In this document: positions 35,885 to 48,785 of the stretch, piece after piece
Layout: each line of letters begins with the position of its first letter
Numbering within the stretch: position 1 is the stretch's first letter
Assembly: GCA_034387635.1 (NCBI GenBank)
Contig: JAOANU010000024.1
Location: forward strand, 124,001 to 188,000
DNA: 64,000 nucleotides
DNA from: Rhodosporidiobolus odoratus
Taxonomy: Eukaryota; Basidiomycota; Microbotryomycetes; Sporidiobolales; Sporidiobolaceae
Direction of reading: 5' to 3'
The notes under the pieces: model-generated
Database searches by the model: none
Told to the model about the DNA's origin: nothing
What the model saw: the letters and a program-made list of their open reading frames with translations, nothing else
Program-made: the position numbers and the translations under genes

Positions 35885-36557
35885 ATGCCCTTCGAATTCC
35901 CCGGTTCCAGACCCAAAGTACCCATCGTTCCACCGCCCATCCCTGCCTCCAAGCTACCACAGACGGTAGCGCCAACAAAGCTGAGCCGGGGATTACAGAT
36001 CGCGAGTTTCGGGCTTGCTACCGGTTCGTTCTTTTTCCCTCGTGTCCATCGTGCCGTTCTCGCCGGGCAGAGCAAAAGGCGCGAGTGGTACTGAAACGAA
36101 GACGTTTCTGCAGTCATCACTGGCTATGCGGTATTGGTGCATGATTTCGGAGAGAGGGAACATGTCTTCATGCCGGTCCGTTTTCCTTCCTCCTTGCCTT
36201 TTCTCCGCTCCCGTCCATGTCCCCGATATCGGCCCCCTTTTCACAATCTTTCTCTCTCTCATAACCTCTCATTCTGTGTTGCTGTCTCTTATGACATGAC
36301 GTGTCGATCCCAGCCTGCTAACACCCGCAAACCTCCCCTCCACCTCTCAACAGGTTCGCCGCTTCTTCGACGCCCACACCTCGTCCTTCTTCACCCTCTC
36401 TGAGCGGGATCGTGCCGTCCTCGAAGCACAAAAACCTCGGTCACAACCCCAAGCGGCAGTTCAACCGAGTCATCAAACCCCGGTTGAGTTCTTCAAGGAG
36501 AACCCGATTATGGGGACTGGCAGTCAGGTGGAGGGGGAAGGGGCGAAGAAGGTCTGA
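35885..36557 (+). CDS. small hypothetical protein with one predicted membrane helix
   Basis: A 134-residue protein from exons 35885-36023, 36114-36175 and 36354-36557. A proline-rich N-terminus (MPFEFPGSRPKVP) leads into a hydrophobic segment formed across the first junction (LQIASFGLATGVITGYAVLV). It is followed by HDFGEREHVFMPVRRFFDAH and a charged, Gln/Pro-rich tail. Size and layout resemble small single-pass organelle proteins of fungi, but I cannot assign a family or compartment. Its divergent neighbour is the transporter-sulfotransferase gene. Confidence 0.6.
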
Positions 36558-37220
36558 GCCGGGGCTGAAGCGGGATACGAGGTCACTGGGAACGTTTCGA
36601 GGGGCGCATGCCGGGGAAAAGGCGGAATGTAAGTCTGCTCCTCTCCCTCTCCCTCTATCGCACTTTGTTCACATCGCAGCGAGGATCTCCAGAGGTTGAT
36701 GGTGCTTCCTCTCGCTCCTCTGCGCCATGTACATTCCTCTCATGGTCCGCTCCTCCATCTCCCACACCCGCAGGGCGCCGTGTTTGTATATTTTAGTTCG
36801 CAATGCATATGTCGCATCTCTTGCGTGCCGAGGCCCCTTCCGCTGACTCCTGGCTCTATTGCCTCATCACTGAGCGTGCGGATCTGCATACACTAGCGTC
36901 CACCAGTTCTCCTTCGTCGAGATGGCAGCCCACTCGGCGGTCCAAAGAGAAAAAGTTTCCGGCATCGTCTCTCCGCAATTGCGTATAGTCACACGCGCCG
37001 TGCACGTTCTTGGCCAGTCCCTCGTCCTTCTCCTGCCTGCAAATCTGGCTGTGCGTTCAAGCTTGAGCACTTCTTCTCCCTGTCCGTGAGCTTGCACTCT
37101 CCGAACGGCGAAGCGATCTTGTCCGACTCGGCTCACCTCGTTCGGACCTGCAGAGCCACCTTGTCAGACGCTCTCATCAAGCACAGCGAGCGAGCGTCGA
37201 CCAGCATAGACTGAGCAGCA
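36558..37220. other. intergenic, nothing recognised
   Basis: These 663 nt separate two plus-strand genes. Short frames only. The part near 37140-37220 is presumably the permease 5' UTR and promoter. Confidence 0.4.
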
Positions 37221-40200
37221 ATGTCCGACTCTCCAACCGACACCGGCAGTGGAGACGACATCAAACACTCTCCGACCCTCGCCTCGAGATCTCCATCTCT
37301 ATCAGCAGGTGGAGAGGACAACAGCAATGGCTTGAGTGCGGATGCGGCTAGCGCGACTGCGTCAGATGAGGCTATCTTGGCGAGGTTGGGGTACAAGCAG
37401 GAGTTCAAGAGGGAGTTTACCAATTTGTCGGTGCGTACTCATCGACGGTTTTATCTTTTTTGCGAAGGGGAAAGGAGACATGCTGACCCTTTTATGTGGA
37501 CTCCTTGGATGCAGACTATCTCATTCGCGTTCTCAATCATGGGGTAAGCGCAGTCCTCTTCACGCACCCTGACGAGACGAGGAGGAGCACCGAGAAAAGA
37601 CTGGGCCGTCTCTTGAGCCAAGTCTGCCGCTGATCGCCCCCCTCTTCGTCTCACAGTGTCGCCTCATCAGTAGTAACGACCTTCAACACGCCTTTCGGTC
37701 TGGGAGGACCGGCGAGCGTAGTCTGGTGCTGGTTCATCGTTCGTCTTGCCTTTCAGCAATACTCCGTCCAGATCTCCTTGTTGTACAGGCTGCCTCGTCG
37801 CGATGCCCTCGCGGACATGCTGACAATCTGACGACGGGATGGTCTCACAGGGTACTTTCATGTGCTTCTGCCTCGGTACTTCGATCGCAGAACTCGTTAG
37901 TGCTTATCCCACAAACGGGTGCGTGGAGCCTCGCGTTTCCCCCTCTCTGTGCTACGATGGCTTTCATCGTGAAGTATGTAAAGTCGAGACCGAGTGTGGT
38001 ACTAACGCTCGTCTTACTTGCAGCGGTCTGTACTCTGCTTCAGTCTACCTCGTTCCGAAACGACACCGCGCTTTGATGGGTTGGACAGTTGGCTGGTAAG
38101 CTTGATTCTTCTGCTGCCTTTCGCCGATCTCGAGCGAGCATTCAGTATCGACCAATGCTCACGGTTGCTGCGCAGGCTCAACCTCCTCGGTCAAGCTGCC
38201 GGCGTCGCCTCAACCGAGTTTGGGCTGGCGCAGATGATCTTTGCTGCTGTACGTCCTTTTGACGTCTCCTATCTCCTCTCTTCCTCGCTCATGTCTGACT
38301 TCTTCGTCTACCGGCAGGTCTCCCTTAGTACCGAAGGCCGCTTCGTTGCGAACGCTTGGCAGACTTACCTTCTCTTCCTCGGCTTGTTGGTCATCCATGG
38401 GTTGCTGAACGTGCGTGTTTTTCCTTCACTTCCCTGGTCCTTCCTACTTGCCTTCATTCCCTCCTGATATGCCTTTCAGCCTGACCGGCCCTCAATTCGC
38501 TGACTACCATTCTGGACTATCGGTTCTCAGTCCGTCGGTACCCGCCTCCTGGCCACTATGACCCGCAGCTTCGTCTTCTTCAACCTCGGTACCGTCATCG
38601 CTGTCATCATCGCCCTGCTGATCAAGACTGACCACAAAAACTCGGTAAGTCTTCTGCCCCGTTTCCGCTCTCTTTCTTCCCTCGTTCCAGGCTGGCCTGG
38701 TGCGCCCATAACCGGCACACACGACCAAGCAGCAGCTGACTGATGAATGCTATCATACCGCAGGCTGAATACACCTTCACGCACTTTGTCAACAATTCGG
38801 GATGGAGCAGCGATGGGTTGACCTTCTTGCTCGGCTTACTCTCTGTTCAGTATGTCCTCGTCCCTCGCGCGTATCGCTCACCAAGCTTGAGGCTCACGTT
38901 TCTGACGCTTTTTCGCAGATGGACTATGACTGGTGCGTTTTCCCCGATTTGTCGACGCCTCTTTCGCCTTTTCCCCCTCGCCTGCTTGCTTGAGTCCTCG
39001 TCCCGCTCTCTTCCTGACTTTCCTCAAATCTTCCTCTGTCTAGACTACGACGCCACAGCCCACATCTCGGAAGAAGTCAAACGAGCTCAATTCGCCGCCC
39101 CCGCCGCCATCTGGATCGCCGTTCTCGGTACCGGAGTCGCAGGCTTTATTTACAATATCGTCTTTGTATTGTGTTCCGGAGATATGGCGGATACTCAGGA
39201 TTATGGTGTTAGTGGGTATGCGCCCGCGGAGATTATCGTAAGCCGCGCTGTGTTCGATTTCTCGAGTCGCTTCAGGTGCTTTCGATCCCTTCTGCCGGCG
39301 AGCAGGCGGAGGTGGTGCGCAGACCCGAATATGAGACGGTGCTGATAGTTTGAACCATCTACAGTGGAGGAACGTTGGCCCCAATGGCTTCTATGTCCTC
39401 TGGGCTTTCATCTGCGTGGTCGCCTTTCAGGTGCGTCCATTCTTCCTTCTCCGTCTCGTCTGCCCTCGCCGTACTAGTCGAAGGACCGAGCTCACACACG
39501 GTCTGCTACTCATCAGGTTGTCGCGACCGCCACCCAAGCCAATGGCCGCTCCTTCCACGCCTTCTCCCGCGACAAGGGCATGCCCGACCGAGGGTTGTTC
39601 TCCAAGTTGGCACCGAACAAAGTTCCGGTAAACGCGGTATGGTTGGTACTATTCATTTGCGGTACGTCTGGCCTCTTTGCCCTATACAGCGATCGTGTTA
39701 GGGTGGAGGTGCCGATGAAGGTATTCGGAGCAGAATCGAGAAGGCTGACTGTTTTGGCCTCGTTTGGTATGACTGCTTTCAGCACTCATGGGACTGCTCG
39801 TCTTCGCCTCGAGCGTTGCAGTCAATGCTATCTTTGCGCTTGCCGCAATGGGCATGGGTACGCCATCGTTTTCTTGTTCAAGCTTTTGAATTAGCATCGA
39901 CTCGTACTCACATCCTCTCGTCCGCGCCCTGATCACTGCTCCTCCGCAGACTCTTCCTACCTCTTCGCCATCGTCGCTCGCATGATCTGGAAAGACCACC
40001 CCGAGGTTCAATTTAAACCGGGACCCTTTTTCCTTGGCGAGGGTTGGTTGGGTTGGACCGGTACGTCCTTTGTGCGACCTCTTCCGAGCTCAAGGCCGTC
40101 TGCTGACTCCAACGAGATGAAATAGTCCGCCTCATCGCAATTGGATGGACCTCGACCGTGGTCATCATCCTCGGATTGCCAACGATTCGTCCGGTCACCG

Positions 40201-40530
40201 AGTCGAACATGAACTGTACGCTCTTCACCGCACCCCTCACCTTTCATTGGACTATGGCTCACTGACACACTCTTTGTTGCTCGCAACAGACGCGTTCGCC
40301 GTCACCGGGGGTGTCATGATCCTCGCATGGCTCTTCTTCTTCGGTGGAGGTCGCAAGTATTACACCGTATGTGCTCTCGCTCTTCCCCTCAATGCCGACG
40401 CTGAATGAGCTACTGCGACTTGCAGGGCCCTCGCAACATCCTTGCGGAAGAGAAGACTCAGAAAAAAGCGCCGACGGGGGACGATTTCGTTGGCGAGGAG
40501 ATTGCGAAGGACATGCGGGAGGAAAAGTAG
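37221..40530 (+). CDS. amino acid/GABA-type permease (APC superfamily)
   Basis: A 567-residue membrane protein from 18 exons (first 37221-37430, last 40426-40530), all phase-consistent. A ~70-residue polar N-terminus ends in ARLGYKQEFKREFTNLSTIS, the usual entry to TM1 in fungal GABA/choline/polyamine-type permeases. Typical motifs follow: TPFGLGGPASVVWCWF, GTSIAELVSAYPTNGGLY (TM3 region) and the conserved loop DATAHISEEV, with FSRDKGMP before TM8. The C-terminus is hydrophilic. The family imports amino acids, GABA or polyamines at the plasma membrane or vacuole; the substrate cannot be read from sequence. DATAHISEEV is completed only if a 14-nt micro-exon (38919-38932) is included. Confidence 0.92.
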
Positions 40531-41292
40531 ACGCTGAGCCTACTTAAATACTCACTGTTATCCGCTGTGACTCGTCGCTCATTCGGTTTGTCTACGACAG
40601 TACATACAGGTTCATAGATTCCCCTTCCGTTCTTTCTCGCTATACACAACACGAAAAGCCCGCTTCAACCGCCAGCATTCTTCTTTCACCTCTCCTTTCC
40701 GTCCGGCCTCATCGCCGTGTTTCCCTCGCTTCCCCTCTTCGCATCATAGACACTTCACCCTTCTCGTCAATTTCGGTCCTCATGATTGTGCCGTTCCTTT
40801 CTCTCTCTATGCTTATCCGCGTTTCGTTCTCTTCCTCGGGATTCCTCTCTCGTGCTGTTTTTCGGGTTCTTTGTAGCATGCATGGGCTTCGTAGGTCGGC
40901 CAAACGTCTTCAATAGGGCACGCACATTGGAGAGAACCTCAAGGCAAGTCAAACCGTCGACGTCCGAAGCTCCTTGCAAGTGTCGCCTTTAACTTCCGCA
41001 GAGAGAGCTTGTCAGAGCGAGCGGGGTTGCGAAAGGCGAAGACGCATGACGCGAGCGAGAGGGGCCTAATGGCGAGATGAGACTGCGAGGATAAAAAGCA
41101 TGCCTTGCCTTTTCTTTGGTCATATTAAACAAGTGGTCCAGAGACCGGAACTATATTCGGTACACGTGCTGTCAGAAGCCTTGCAGTCTCTCCCCTGCCA
41201 ACAAAAAGAGCGGGCATCAGCCCGGCGGGAAAGTAGCAGGAGAGAATGAAGCGCACAATGCTTCATCCCCTTGCCTGTAGCTGACTTTGGCC
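40531..41292. other. intergenic, convergent 3' ends
   Basis: This stretch lies between two convergent genes. It is CT-rich up to about 40870. No gene, RNA or repeat was recognised. Confidence 0.45.
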
Positions 41293-42469
41293 CTACTCGC
41301 TCTTCTCGTGCCCTGCCTGTCTCAACACTTTGCACCTCCTCGAAAACGCGGGCGAAATGAACGAGTCGTAGTACGGGTGGGGCAAATCTTCGAAGATGAC
41401 CTCGACCTGGTGAGAGGTACAGGCAGTGAGGAGGGTCTGCAACACATCCATATCGTCGCAAGGTATCTCGGCGTGTCGTAGTGCAGAAGGAAGGATGAGC
41501 GTGGAAAGGTGCGGTACTTCACCCTCCTTGATTCGGTCTCCGAGGTCCATGATATCGTCGACCAAAGCGAATACATCGGCGTGTCTTTCTGAATCGATAG
41601 TACCATGCCAGGCATATGGATTGTACCGCACATGTCGACATTCGGCTAGGATACGGACGCTTTGAAAGTCGAGACTATACCCGTAGAAGTTGGCAAAGTC
41701 AATAAGGCTTGGCAAAGTACTTCGAATTGGCTTGACGGTGAGGGACGATTGCAAATCGTATGAGTCGCAGGAGAAGAGCTGGAGATCAGGAAGAGCGATG
41801 GCGACATCCCATTTTTCCAATGAGTTCTTTTCTGTAAGCTGAAGGTGAAGCTTGCGGAGGGAGGGGCAAATCGCAGTCGTGAGGAAACTGGCAGGGAACG
41901 TGCTGCAGACAATGGAAAGGTCCTCGAGGGCTGGTAGGGTGATTGGCCGGGACTCCTCCAGGTCGAGGCTGACATGGCTCAAGACTAGGTTGCGAAGCGC
42001 TGTGGGGTGCAACATCGTGAGTTGGCTCTGATATAACTCCTTTCGCTCTATACGCACCCTTGTACAGCCCGAGCGCGTTCAGCTCGATGCTTTGCTGCTG
42101 GAAGACCTTGAGTTCTATGGCTTGGGGGCAGAGGCGGGCGAGTTCTTCGAGTTCACCCGACGCTATACACCAATCCTCGTTCGAGCGCTGGCCGACTGTT
42201 TCTTCCGATCCGAAGATATAGATTGCTCGAGTGCAACCACCCAATGAGGTGGCCTTCAGGCCTCTGACCAACTTGGCGAGGACGGCGCTCGACCTGATTC
42301 TGACCACCTGGTACAGCAGCGGCTGCGCGATGCTGCTCAGCGCCTTAGTTGTCTCGCAAAGCGCTAGTAGGGTGTCCTGCCGCTCCTCGTAGGTGAGGGG
42401 CGAGGTGTTCGCGGGAAGAGAGAGTTGGACGATGCGCTGAACCAATTCGAGGGGAAGACGGTCGAGCAT
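41293..42469 (-). CDS. F-box / leucine-rich-repeat-like protein
   Basis: A 372-residue protein from exons 42058-42469 and 41293-41999 (58-nt intron). The N-terminus MLDRLPLELVQRIVQLSLP is F-box-like, followed by a helical stretch and irregular Leu-rich repeats such as LPALEDLSIVC and CPSLRKLHLQL. The last third includes PHLSTLILPSAL and VIFEDLPHPYYDSFISP. Such proteins are lineage-expanded in basidiomycete yeasts and are often substrate adaptors of SCF ubiquitin ligases; the target is unknown. A frameshifted relative lies at 61293-62669, sharing both the N-terminal and C-terminal motifs. Confidence 0.75.
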
Positions 42470-42804
42470 GATTGAGGCAGCGAGCTAGGCTAGTGGAGCA
42501 CTTCTTGAAGGGCGCACGCGCGTATATCCGCGCTACGAGTGTAGCGAAGTGATGATAAGAAACCAACCCCACTCTCGCTTACTTGTTAATCCATTTCTGC
42601 GCTGTACCACCCGCTTGAATCGTCCGAGAGCCTCTCATAAACTCAGAAACTGGTGTCGCGACACGCTAGACTTAGGATCCGACTTTCCGCCTTTCGAAAT
42701 CTCGCGCTCACCACGTTTCGCGCCTCCTCAACTCAACTTCGTTGTCATCGCTCACGGGAGCATAATATTAGGTTAGCGGACAAGACAGTAGCTAGGACAA
42801 CACG
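42470..42804. promoter_or_regulatory. divergent promoter region, F-box gene / erv46
   Basis: These 335 nt lie between divergent start codons. No defined element was recognised. Confidence 0.4.
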
Positions 42805-44811
42805 ATGGGGCGAAGATTCACGTCCATCAAGGGGGTCGATGCCTTTGGCAAGGTGCGCTACTCTTCCCATCTCTCGTCGAAGTCGACGACCTGGCTCCGG
42901 GCTAGGCGGTGCCTGCGCGAGCGATTACTGACGGCTCACTACATGTCAGACAATGGAGGATGTCAAGATCAAGACTGGATTCGGAGGAGCATGTTTGTCT
43001 TTTTCTTCCTTTCTTCCTTCTGCCTTTTTCGATGGACTGACACGCCCATCTGCGCAGTAACGCTCATCTCGCTGTCACTCATCCTCGCCTTGACGCTGTA
43101 CGAGTTCGTCGACTACCGAAGAGTGCATATGGTGCGCTTCTCACCTTTGCTTTTCCTCGATTGCTCGGGCTGGCTATACCGTCTGTCAGCGTGCCGAATC
43201 GACACGTTGACATACCTCTGATTGCAGGAACCCTCAATTGTGGTCGACAAAACGCGAGGGGAGAAGCTCGTCGTGAACCTCAACATCAGCTTTCCTCGAG
43301 TACCTTGCTACTGTAAGCTCCGTTTGTCTCCGCACTAGACGAGCTTCTCGCTTACTCGCACTTGTGCGTAGTATTGAGCATCGACATCATGGACATTTCG
43401 GGCGAACATCAGAATGGTAAGCCTAGTGCCATACTCCTAGACGTCCTCGAGCCGATTCTACCAAACCTTCGCCGTACTGACATGCACCGATGCCCGACCG
43501 CTGCAGACGTCCACCACGACCTTCTCAAGACGCGTATCGGGCAGGATGGCAGATTTGTTGAGGAGGCAATCAAGGGCAAGCAACTTGCGGGAGATGCGGA
43601 GCGGATTGCAAGGCAGAAAGCGGAGGGGTACTGCGGCAATTGCTACGGTGGGACGCCGCCAGCAGACGGACCCAACCCGGGGTGCTGTAACACCTGCGAC
43701 GATGTCCGAGAGAGTTACGTCAGGCGAGGGTGGAGCTTCGTCAACCCTGATTCGGTTGAACAGGTGCGCTCTCATCTGCCACTTTCCGCTGCCACGCAAA
43801 TTCACTTGAGATTCCATTTCTCGCAGTGCGTCTCCGAAGGCTGGTCCGACAAGATTAAGCAACAATCCGATGAAGGCTGCAACCTAGCTGGCAAAGTACG
43901 AGTCAACAAAGTCCTCGGTTCCTTCCACTTCTCCCCCGGTCGATCTTTTCAACAAAACGCCATGCACATTCACGACCTCGTCCCGTACCTTTCGTCGGGG
44001 AACAAACACGATTTCGCTCATGTCATGCACAAGTTTAGCTTCGGAAGCGAGACGGAGGAGGAGTTCTTGAACGGGTATGGGGCGGGTCAGGGTGTTGACG
44101 AGACGAAGAAGGGATTAGGGATCGTCAACCCGCTGGAGGGAATCAAGGCGCATACCGAGGAGTCGAACTAGTACGTTATCCCTTCCCTTCCTCTAACTAC
44201 CCTACTTCATCCTGACCTTTCTCTGTTGCAGCATGTTCCAATACTTCCTCAAGGTCGTATCGACTAGGTTCCAATTCCTCGACGGTCGAGAGCTCAACAC
44301 CCACCAGTACTCGGTAACTCAGTACGAGCGGGATTGTGCGTCACTCCTCATCTCCGTCTCGCTCTCTCCTGCTGTCCCGCTCGTCTGTGCTGACCTTCTT
44401 TTTCCCCATCTATGCAGTGGCGAACCAGAAGCCAGCGGAGAACCGAGGGGGACATCAGACTATGCACGGCTACGCTGGAGTACCAGGGTACGCTGCTTTA
44501 CCACGCTCTCCTACCAAATCGACCTACCCTTACCGCTCTCGATTGTCGGTACGACGCCGACGCTGACCCTTTCCTTCCCCCTCTCCCGCAGTACCTTCTT
44601 CAACTACGAAATCTCCCCGCTCATGGTAATCCACCGCGAAACTCGTCAATCCCTCGCCCACTTCCTCACCTCCACCTGCGCCATCGTCGGTGGAGTCCTC
44701 ACCATCGCCGGATTGGTCGATTCGCTCGTTTATGCTCAAGCTCGGAGGTTGAAACATGGCAATGTCAAGACTGGGTTGGGATTTTCGGCGGCGGCGGGCA
44801 AGATGATGTAG
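42805..44811 (+). CDS. erv46: Erv46/ERGIC3-like ER-Golgi cargo receptor
   Basis: A 429-residue protein from ten exons: 42805-42852, 42950-42992, 43058-43131, 43228-43312, 43372-43416, 43507-43763, 43827-44170, 44232-44335, 44418-44487 and 44592-44811. A short cytosolic N-terminus with FTSIKGVDAFGK leads to TM1 (LTLISLSLILALTLYEFVDY). The lumenal domain carries the Cys-rich signature GYCGNCYGG, CCNTCDDV and RRGWSF. The late block FFNYEISPLMVIHRETRQ precedes TM2 (LTSTCAIVGGVLTIAGLVD) and a short tail. Erv46 pairs with Erv41 in COPII/COPI vesicles and retrieves ER residents. The length and two-helix topology match the family. Confidence 0.95.
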
Positions 44812-45388
44812 GGGTTTCCTTTTTGGTTTTTCGAGCGTACGAGATGAGGGAGATTGGATGCGCACGACTGTGTAAAGCTCAGGCTCCCGCGGTTTTGCTG
44901 TTTCCTCGTCACGCTCCCCTGCTCAGGCGAAAGGTTGGCATACTTGACCCCGGCGCTAGCCTCTATCACAAAGCCAAAGCTCCGCGACGCGAGACTCGTA
45001 GCCCGATTTACCTGACGGTCCGGCTCCGCCGCTACCGCTGTGCCGGCTGACCGCTTTCACCTTGCCCATTTCCAACGAAGGTGCAGGCGCTTGGTCCGGC
45101 TATCTAGGCGTCCGTCTCTTTACTGACTCTCGCCGATAGTGCCTGCAGGTGAAGAAAGAGAGAAACCGTTGCTAATACAGCCCCGAGACAAACAGCCCAC
45201 TGAGAAAATAACCATAAACTCGTGAAAAGAGTCATTTTATCTACCCGCACCAGGCGAAACAGGAGTAGCACATGTGGATAAGAGAGAAGAGAAGGGAAAG
45301 GAGTCTAAATAAGGGTCATTAGGGCACGGATGGAAGAGAAAGAAATGCGAAGTGAAGGGACTGGAGAGGGTTGAAGGAGAACGAAAGT
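44812..45388. other. intergenic, convergent 3' ends
   Basis: These 577 nt lie between two convergent genes. AT-rich segments around 45170-45330 fit 3' UTR or terminator DNA. No gene was recognised. Confidence 0.45.
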
Positions 45389-48019
45389 TCAAGCCAACTC
45401 CTTCTCGTTCTTCTGGTCGAGAGGGCGACCGTCGAGCGCCTCGCCCTCAACGGCATTGTGAGCGTCGGACAGGTAGATGTCCTTGATGCCGAGTGCGAGA
45501 AGGGGCGGAATGACGGCGATGGCGGTAGCGGCGATGAGGAGGATCTTCATGGTGTACGAGTCTGTAAGGAAGAAAAGACCACATCAGAAGCGTCGTAGGA
45601 GGACAGCAAGGAAACCTGGGAGAACCCAAAGCTAAGGAAGGCAAACTCACAAGACTCGACGATGCCTTCGTAGACAGGCTCGTTCACGCCACGGTAGGAT
45701 GCGGCAGTCGTGATTGAGGCGTAGATGCCAGTGATGTTGGCCTCGGGCAGCAGACCGGTGAGGTGCTGGGAGAGCTGCTTGGGCATGTAGTCCCTCCAGA
45801 TGGCTGTGGCGATCGAGGTACCGACGGCGTTACCGATTTCGGCCCAGAGGAGGACGAAAGCGGTGACGGTTGCGACATCCTGGTGAGGAACAGAAGCTGT
45901 GGAGGACAGGAAATGTCAGTCCTCGGGCAAGACACGAAAGAAGACGCAAGGTCAGGACGCACCCTGCGCCAAAACCTGCGAAGAGATCTGAGCGACACCA
46001 CCGCCGAGACCCTGGAGGATCTGAGTCCACACGAGGAAGGCGGTCGAGCCGTGGGCACCGCGAGACTTGATCATGAGGCCGACACCGAGAAGACGGACGC
46101 AAAGACCGGCAACGAGAAGCCATTTGGTCCGGCGGAAGGCGATTTGCCAAAAGCCGGCACAGATGGCGGCAAAGGTGAGTGTGAGGGTCTGCGTATACGC
46201 GAAGAATCTGCCGTAAAAGACAGCGTTGAGTGTGCGATAGAGAGGGAAATATGAGAACACGCACCCCTGATCTTGCACAGACCAATCCTTGGTGACCGAG
46301 ATGAACGAGTACTGGTAAGTGTATTGGAGGTAGAAAGACACGAAGTCGAAGAATCCGATGAGAGCGCAGACGACGACAGTGTACGACTTGAAAAAGCGGA
46401 AGGGGAAGAGGGGCTTGACGGCGAGGAAACGCTCGTAAAGGACGAAAGCGATGAGGGTGACACCGCCGACAACGAGGAGAGCGATGATCTTGCCAGAGTC
46501 CCTGTAGGTGCATCAAGAGTGAGCTCGAGTAGTAGGCACAGGTATCGAAAGGAACTGAACGGACCACCAAAGGGTAGCCTTGTTGACGAGCGTGATGGGA
46601 ACGAGAACGCAAGCCCAGCCCGCGCCGAAGAGGATGAGACCGGGAGCATCGATGTCGAGGGCATGGCCAATGAAGCGGGTCATGAGAGGGCGAGTGTCCT
46701 TGGCGCGGGCAGCGGTACCACCGTTTGCCTCGACGAGGTCGGTCGAGTCCAGACCCATCTTCTTGGCGCGGTACTGAGCCCAGAAGAGGGTGATGATGAT
46801 GGGAGCGAGGGTGGTAGGGATGAGGATGATGAACTGCGTGAAAGCGAAGGATATCAATCACCGGAAAGTGGAAGAATGAGACGGAAGAGGGGAAGCAAAA
46901 ATTACCATCGCGTAGCCCCAGTGCCAGTTCGACGTCGCGAGAACGCCAGCAGCCACATTAGACGACACAAAGGCATTGATGAAGAACCAGATCGAGGTAA
47001 GCGAAGAGATCAAGCCGCGCCACCGCATATTGGTGCAGTCGGCGATGACGATCTGAATGAGAATCTGGAGACCGGCGTAGCCAACTTCATAGATGACAGC
47101 ACCTGCAGCGTAGGTGTGGATGTCCTGCCGGATCATAATAATGTGAGTGCCCTGGAAAGCAGGAAAGGAAAAGCGAAGAAATGTGCGGTGAAGCAATGGC
47201 GGGAAGGCATACCTTGCAAGCGGCAATAATGATGTAACCAAGGCAGTAGAAGACGACGCAGAGAGTGTAGGCTTCGGCGCGACCGAAAACGTCGGCAACC
47301 TTTGCGGAAAAGGGCTTCGTGACGGCGAGGATGATAGCCTGAAGAAGAGAGAATCCAAGATCAGGCGGTCAGCGGCGGTAGCGGGCAGGAGAGGTAGGGT
47401 GCAGACGTACCTGAGCGGTAGCGATGGCACCGAGAAGAGAGTGTGCGGAGAAGGAAGAGGTAGCCAAGGCCTGGTACTGGTAGGTGGTGGTGCCATCGAG
47501 AGACTGGACGGAGGGGCAGGTCGAGCCGATCAGCTCGGGGCATTCGGTAGATGATGCGGAGCGCCACGTACATAGATGTAGGAGGCGAGAGCGATTCCGA
47601 GGAAAAGAGCGATCTTGGAGTTGCGGCCCCTGCAGAGATTGATAAGACCGGATCAGTTCGACTTGCATCAAGAGGCGGGGAAGATGAACGAACCAAACGC
47701 GCTGAGCTGACTCGACCTTGAGCACACCCGCCTGAGTCGACAGTGAGTACGATGGTGGAGCTACACCAGCTTCAGTCTGCGAGGTCGCAAGCCGGGTCAG
47801 CATACCGCGGCGGCAGGGAGCACACCTTGCGACCGGGTGGGGGAGGATGGTCATAGACTAAGTGAGGCGTGGTAGAGTGTGCGGGGTCAGCGTCAAACTC
47901 ACTTGGACAGGTGGGACGGTAGACGAGGCCGTGTTGGCGAACTGAGCGTGGGTGTGTTCGCGCTCAAAGTTGCCTTCGAGCTCGTGGCTTTTGCGGTCCT
48001 CCTGGGATGAGGCAGACAT
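45389..48019 (-). CDS. sit1: siderophore-iron transporter (MFS, Sit1/ARN type)
   Basis: A 630-residue major-facilitator protein from 11 exons (first 47903-48019, last 45389-45561). The N-terminal ~65 residues are polar. The first helices contain VESAQRVWGRNSKIALFLG and SYIYSLDGTTTYQYQALATS, the pattern of fungal siderophore transporters, whose first extracellular loop carries the ...LDGTT.Y.Y..A motif. Other family features are KPFSAKVADVFGRAEAY (loop 2-3), QIVIADCTNMRWRGL (loop 4-5) and a long lumenal segment before the last helix (YRGVNEPVYEGIVESY). The product probably imports ferri-siderophores with protons. It is transcribed divergently from the ornithine monooxygenase, so uptake and synthesis share an upstream region. 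Confidence 0.92.
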
Positions 48020-48400
48020 GGCTGCAGAATGCGTGTGAGAGGGAGAACAACGAGAGAGAGCAAGATGGGAGAGAGGAGGAACGAGATGATCAGATTTTTC
48101 ACCGGTTTGACCCGGGGGTGATCTAATCTTTCCGTTCTCGAACCTGTCTCTTCCCCGTGGCCGACGCTCGTTCCTCTCGCCACGTATGCAACACTTGCCG
48201 GTTTTTTTCCGCATGGGCTCCAGTACTTTTTTCCCTCTCCAAGTCTTCGCTACGTTTACGTGGGTGCTCTGTAGCTCGCATAGCCGTAGTGGTACCGTCA
48301 AGGTCGCTCACTGTCGTCCGATATGCACTTTTGCGGCTTGCCACGTTGAAAGGATCGTTTGCTCTGTCGAGAAGAAGCGAAGAAGCTCCCAGCTCTCATC

Positions 48401-48409
48401 TTATCCGAT
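48401..48409 (-). promoter_or_regulatory. near-match iron-responsive GATA element
   Basis: The plus strand reads TTATCCGAT, i.e. ATCGGATAA on the minus strand. It keeps the GATAA core but has G where the consensus has A or T. Confidence 0.35.
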
Positions 48410-48785
48410 CATCTCGTCGGCGCTGCTGCCGGCTCGGCTCATCAGTGCTCGTCTCACACGACTCGCTCAACGAGAAACGGCAGAGTAAGGCACAGGAGCC
48501 AGCTTCTCCGGTGAATCACGAGCGTGTGTCGAGCACAGTAACGGGCTTCACGTCGATTTCAGCAGGCGCAATTCTTGCGCGAGCAGCTTGAGCTGGGCCC
48601 AAGACCGCAGGCCCCCTTGTACTTAGCGACAGGCGATTGCAGCACGGCCTGCCAAGCCGCGCCTTGGTGAGCGATCCCTTCCGAGAATAGCAAAGAAGCG
48701 CAGGCAGAAAGAGGGCGTGCAACGTCGCTACATGCAGAAAGGAGGACGAGCCTTTTTACGGATCCGCCCCGAGATCAGTAGCTGA

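Noticed and set aside
47822..47867. Short extra exon in the siderophore transporter between exons 1 and 2
   Set aside because: It has plausible splice sites, but including it breaks the phase to the conserved VESAQRVW exon. One 126-nt intron keeps the frame.
48157..48591. 144-codon plus-strand frame between sit1 and sidA
   Set aside because: No domain or supporting splice structure, and it lies in the shared promoter region.
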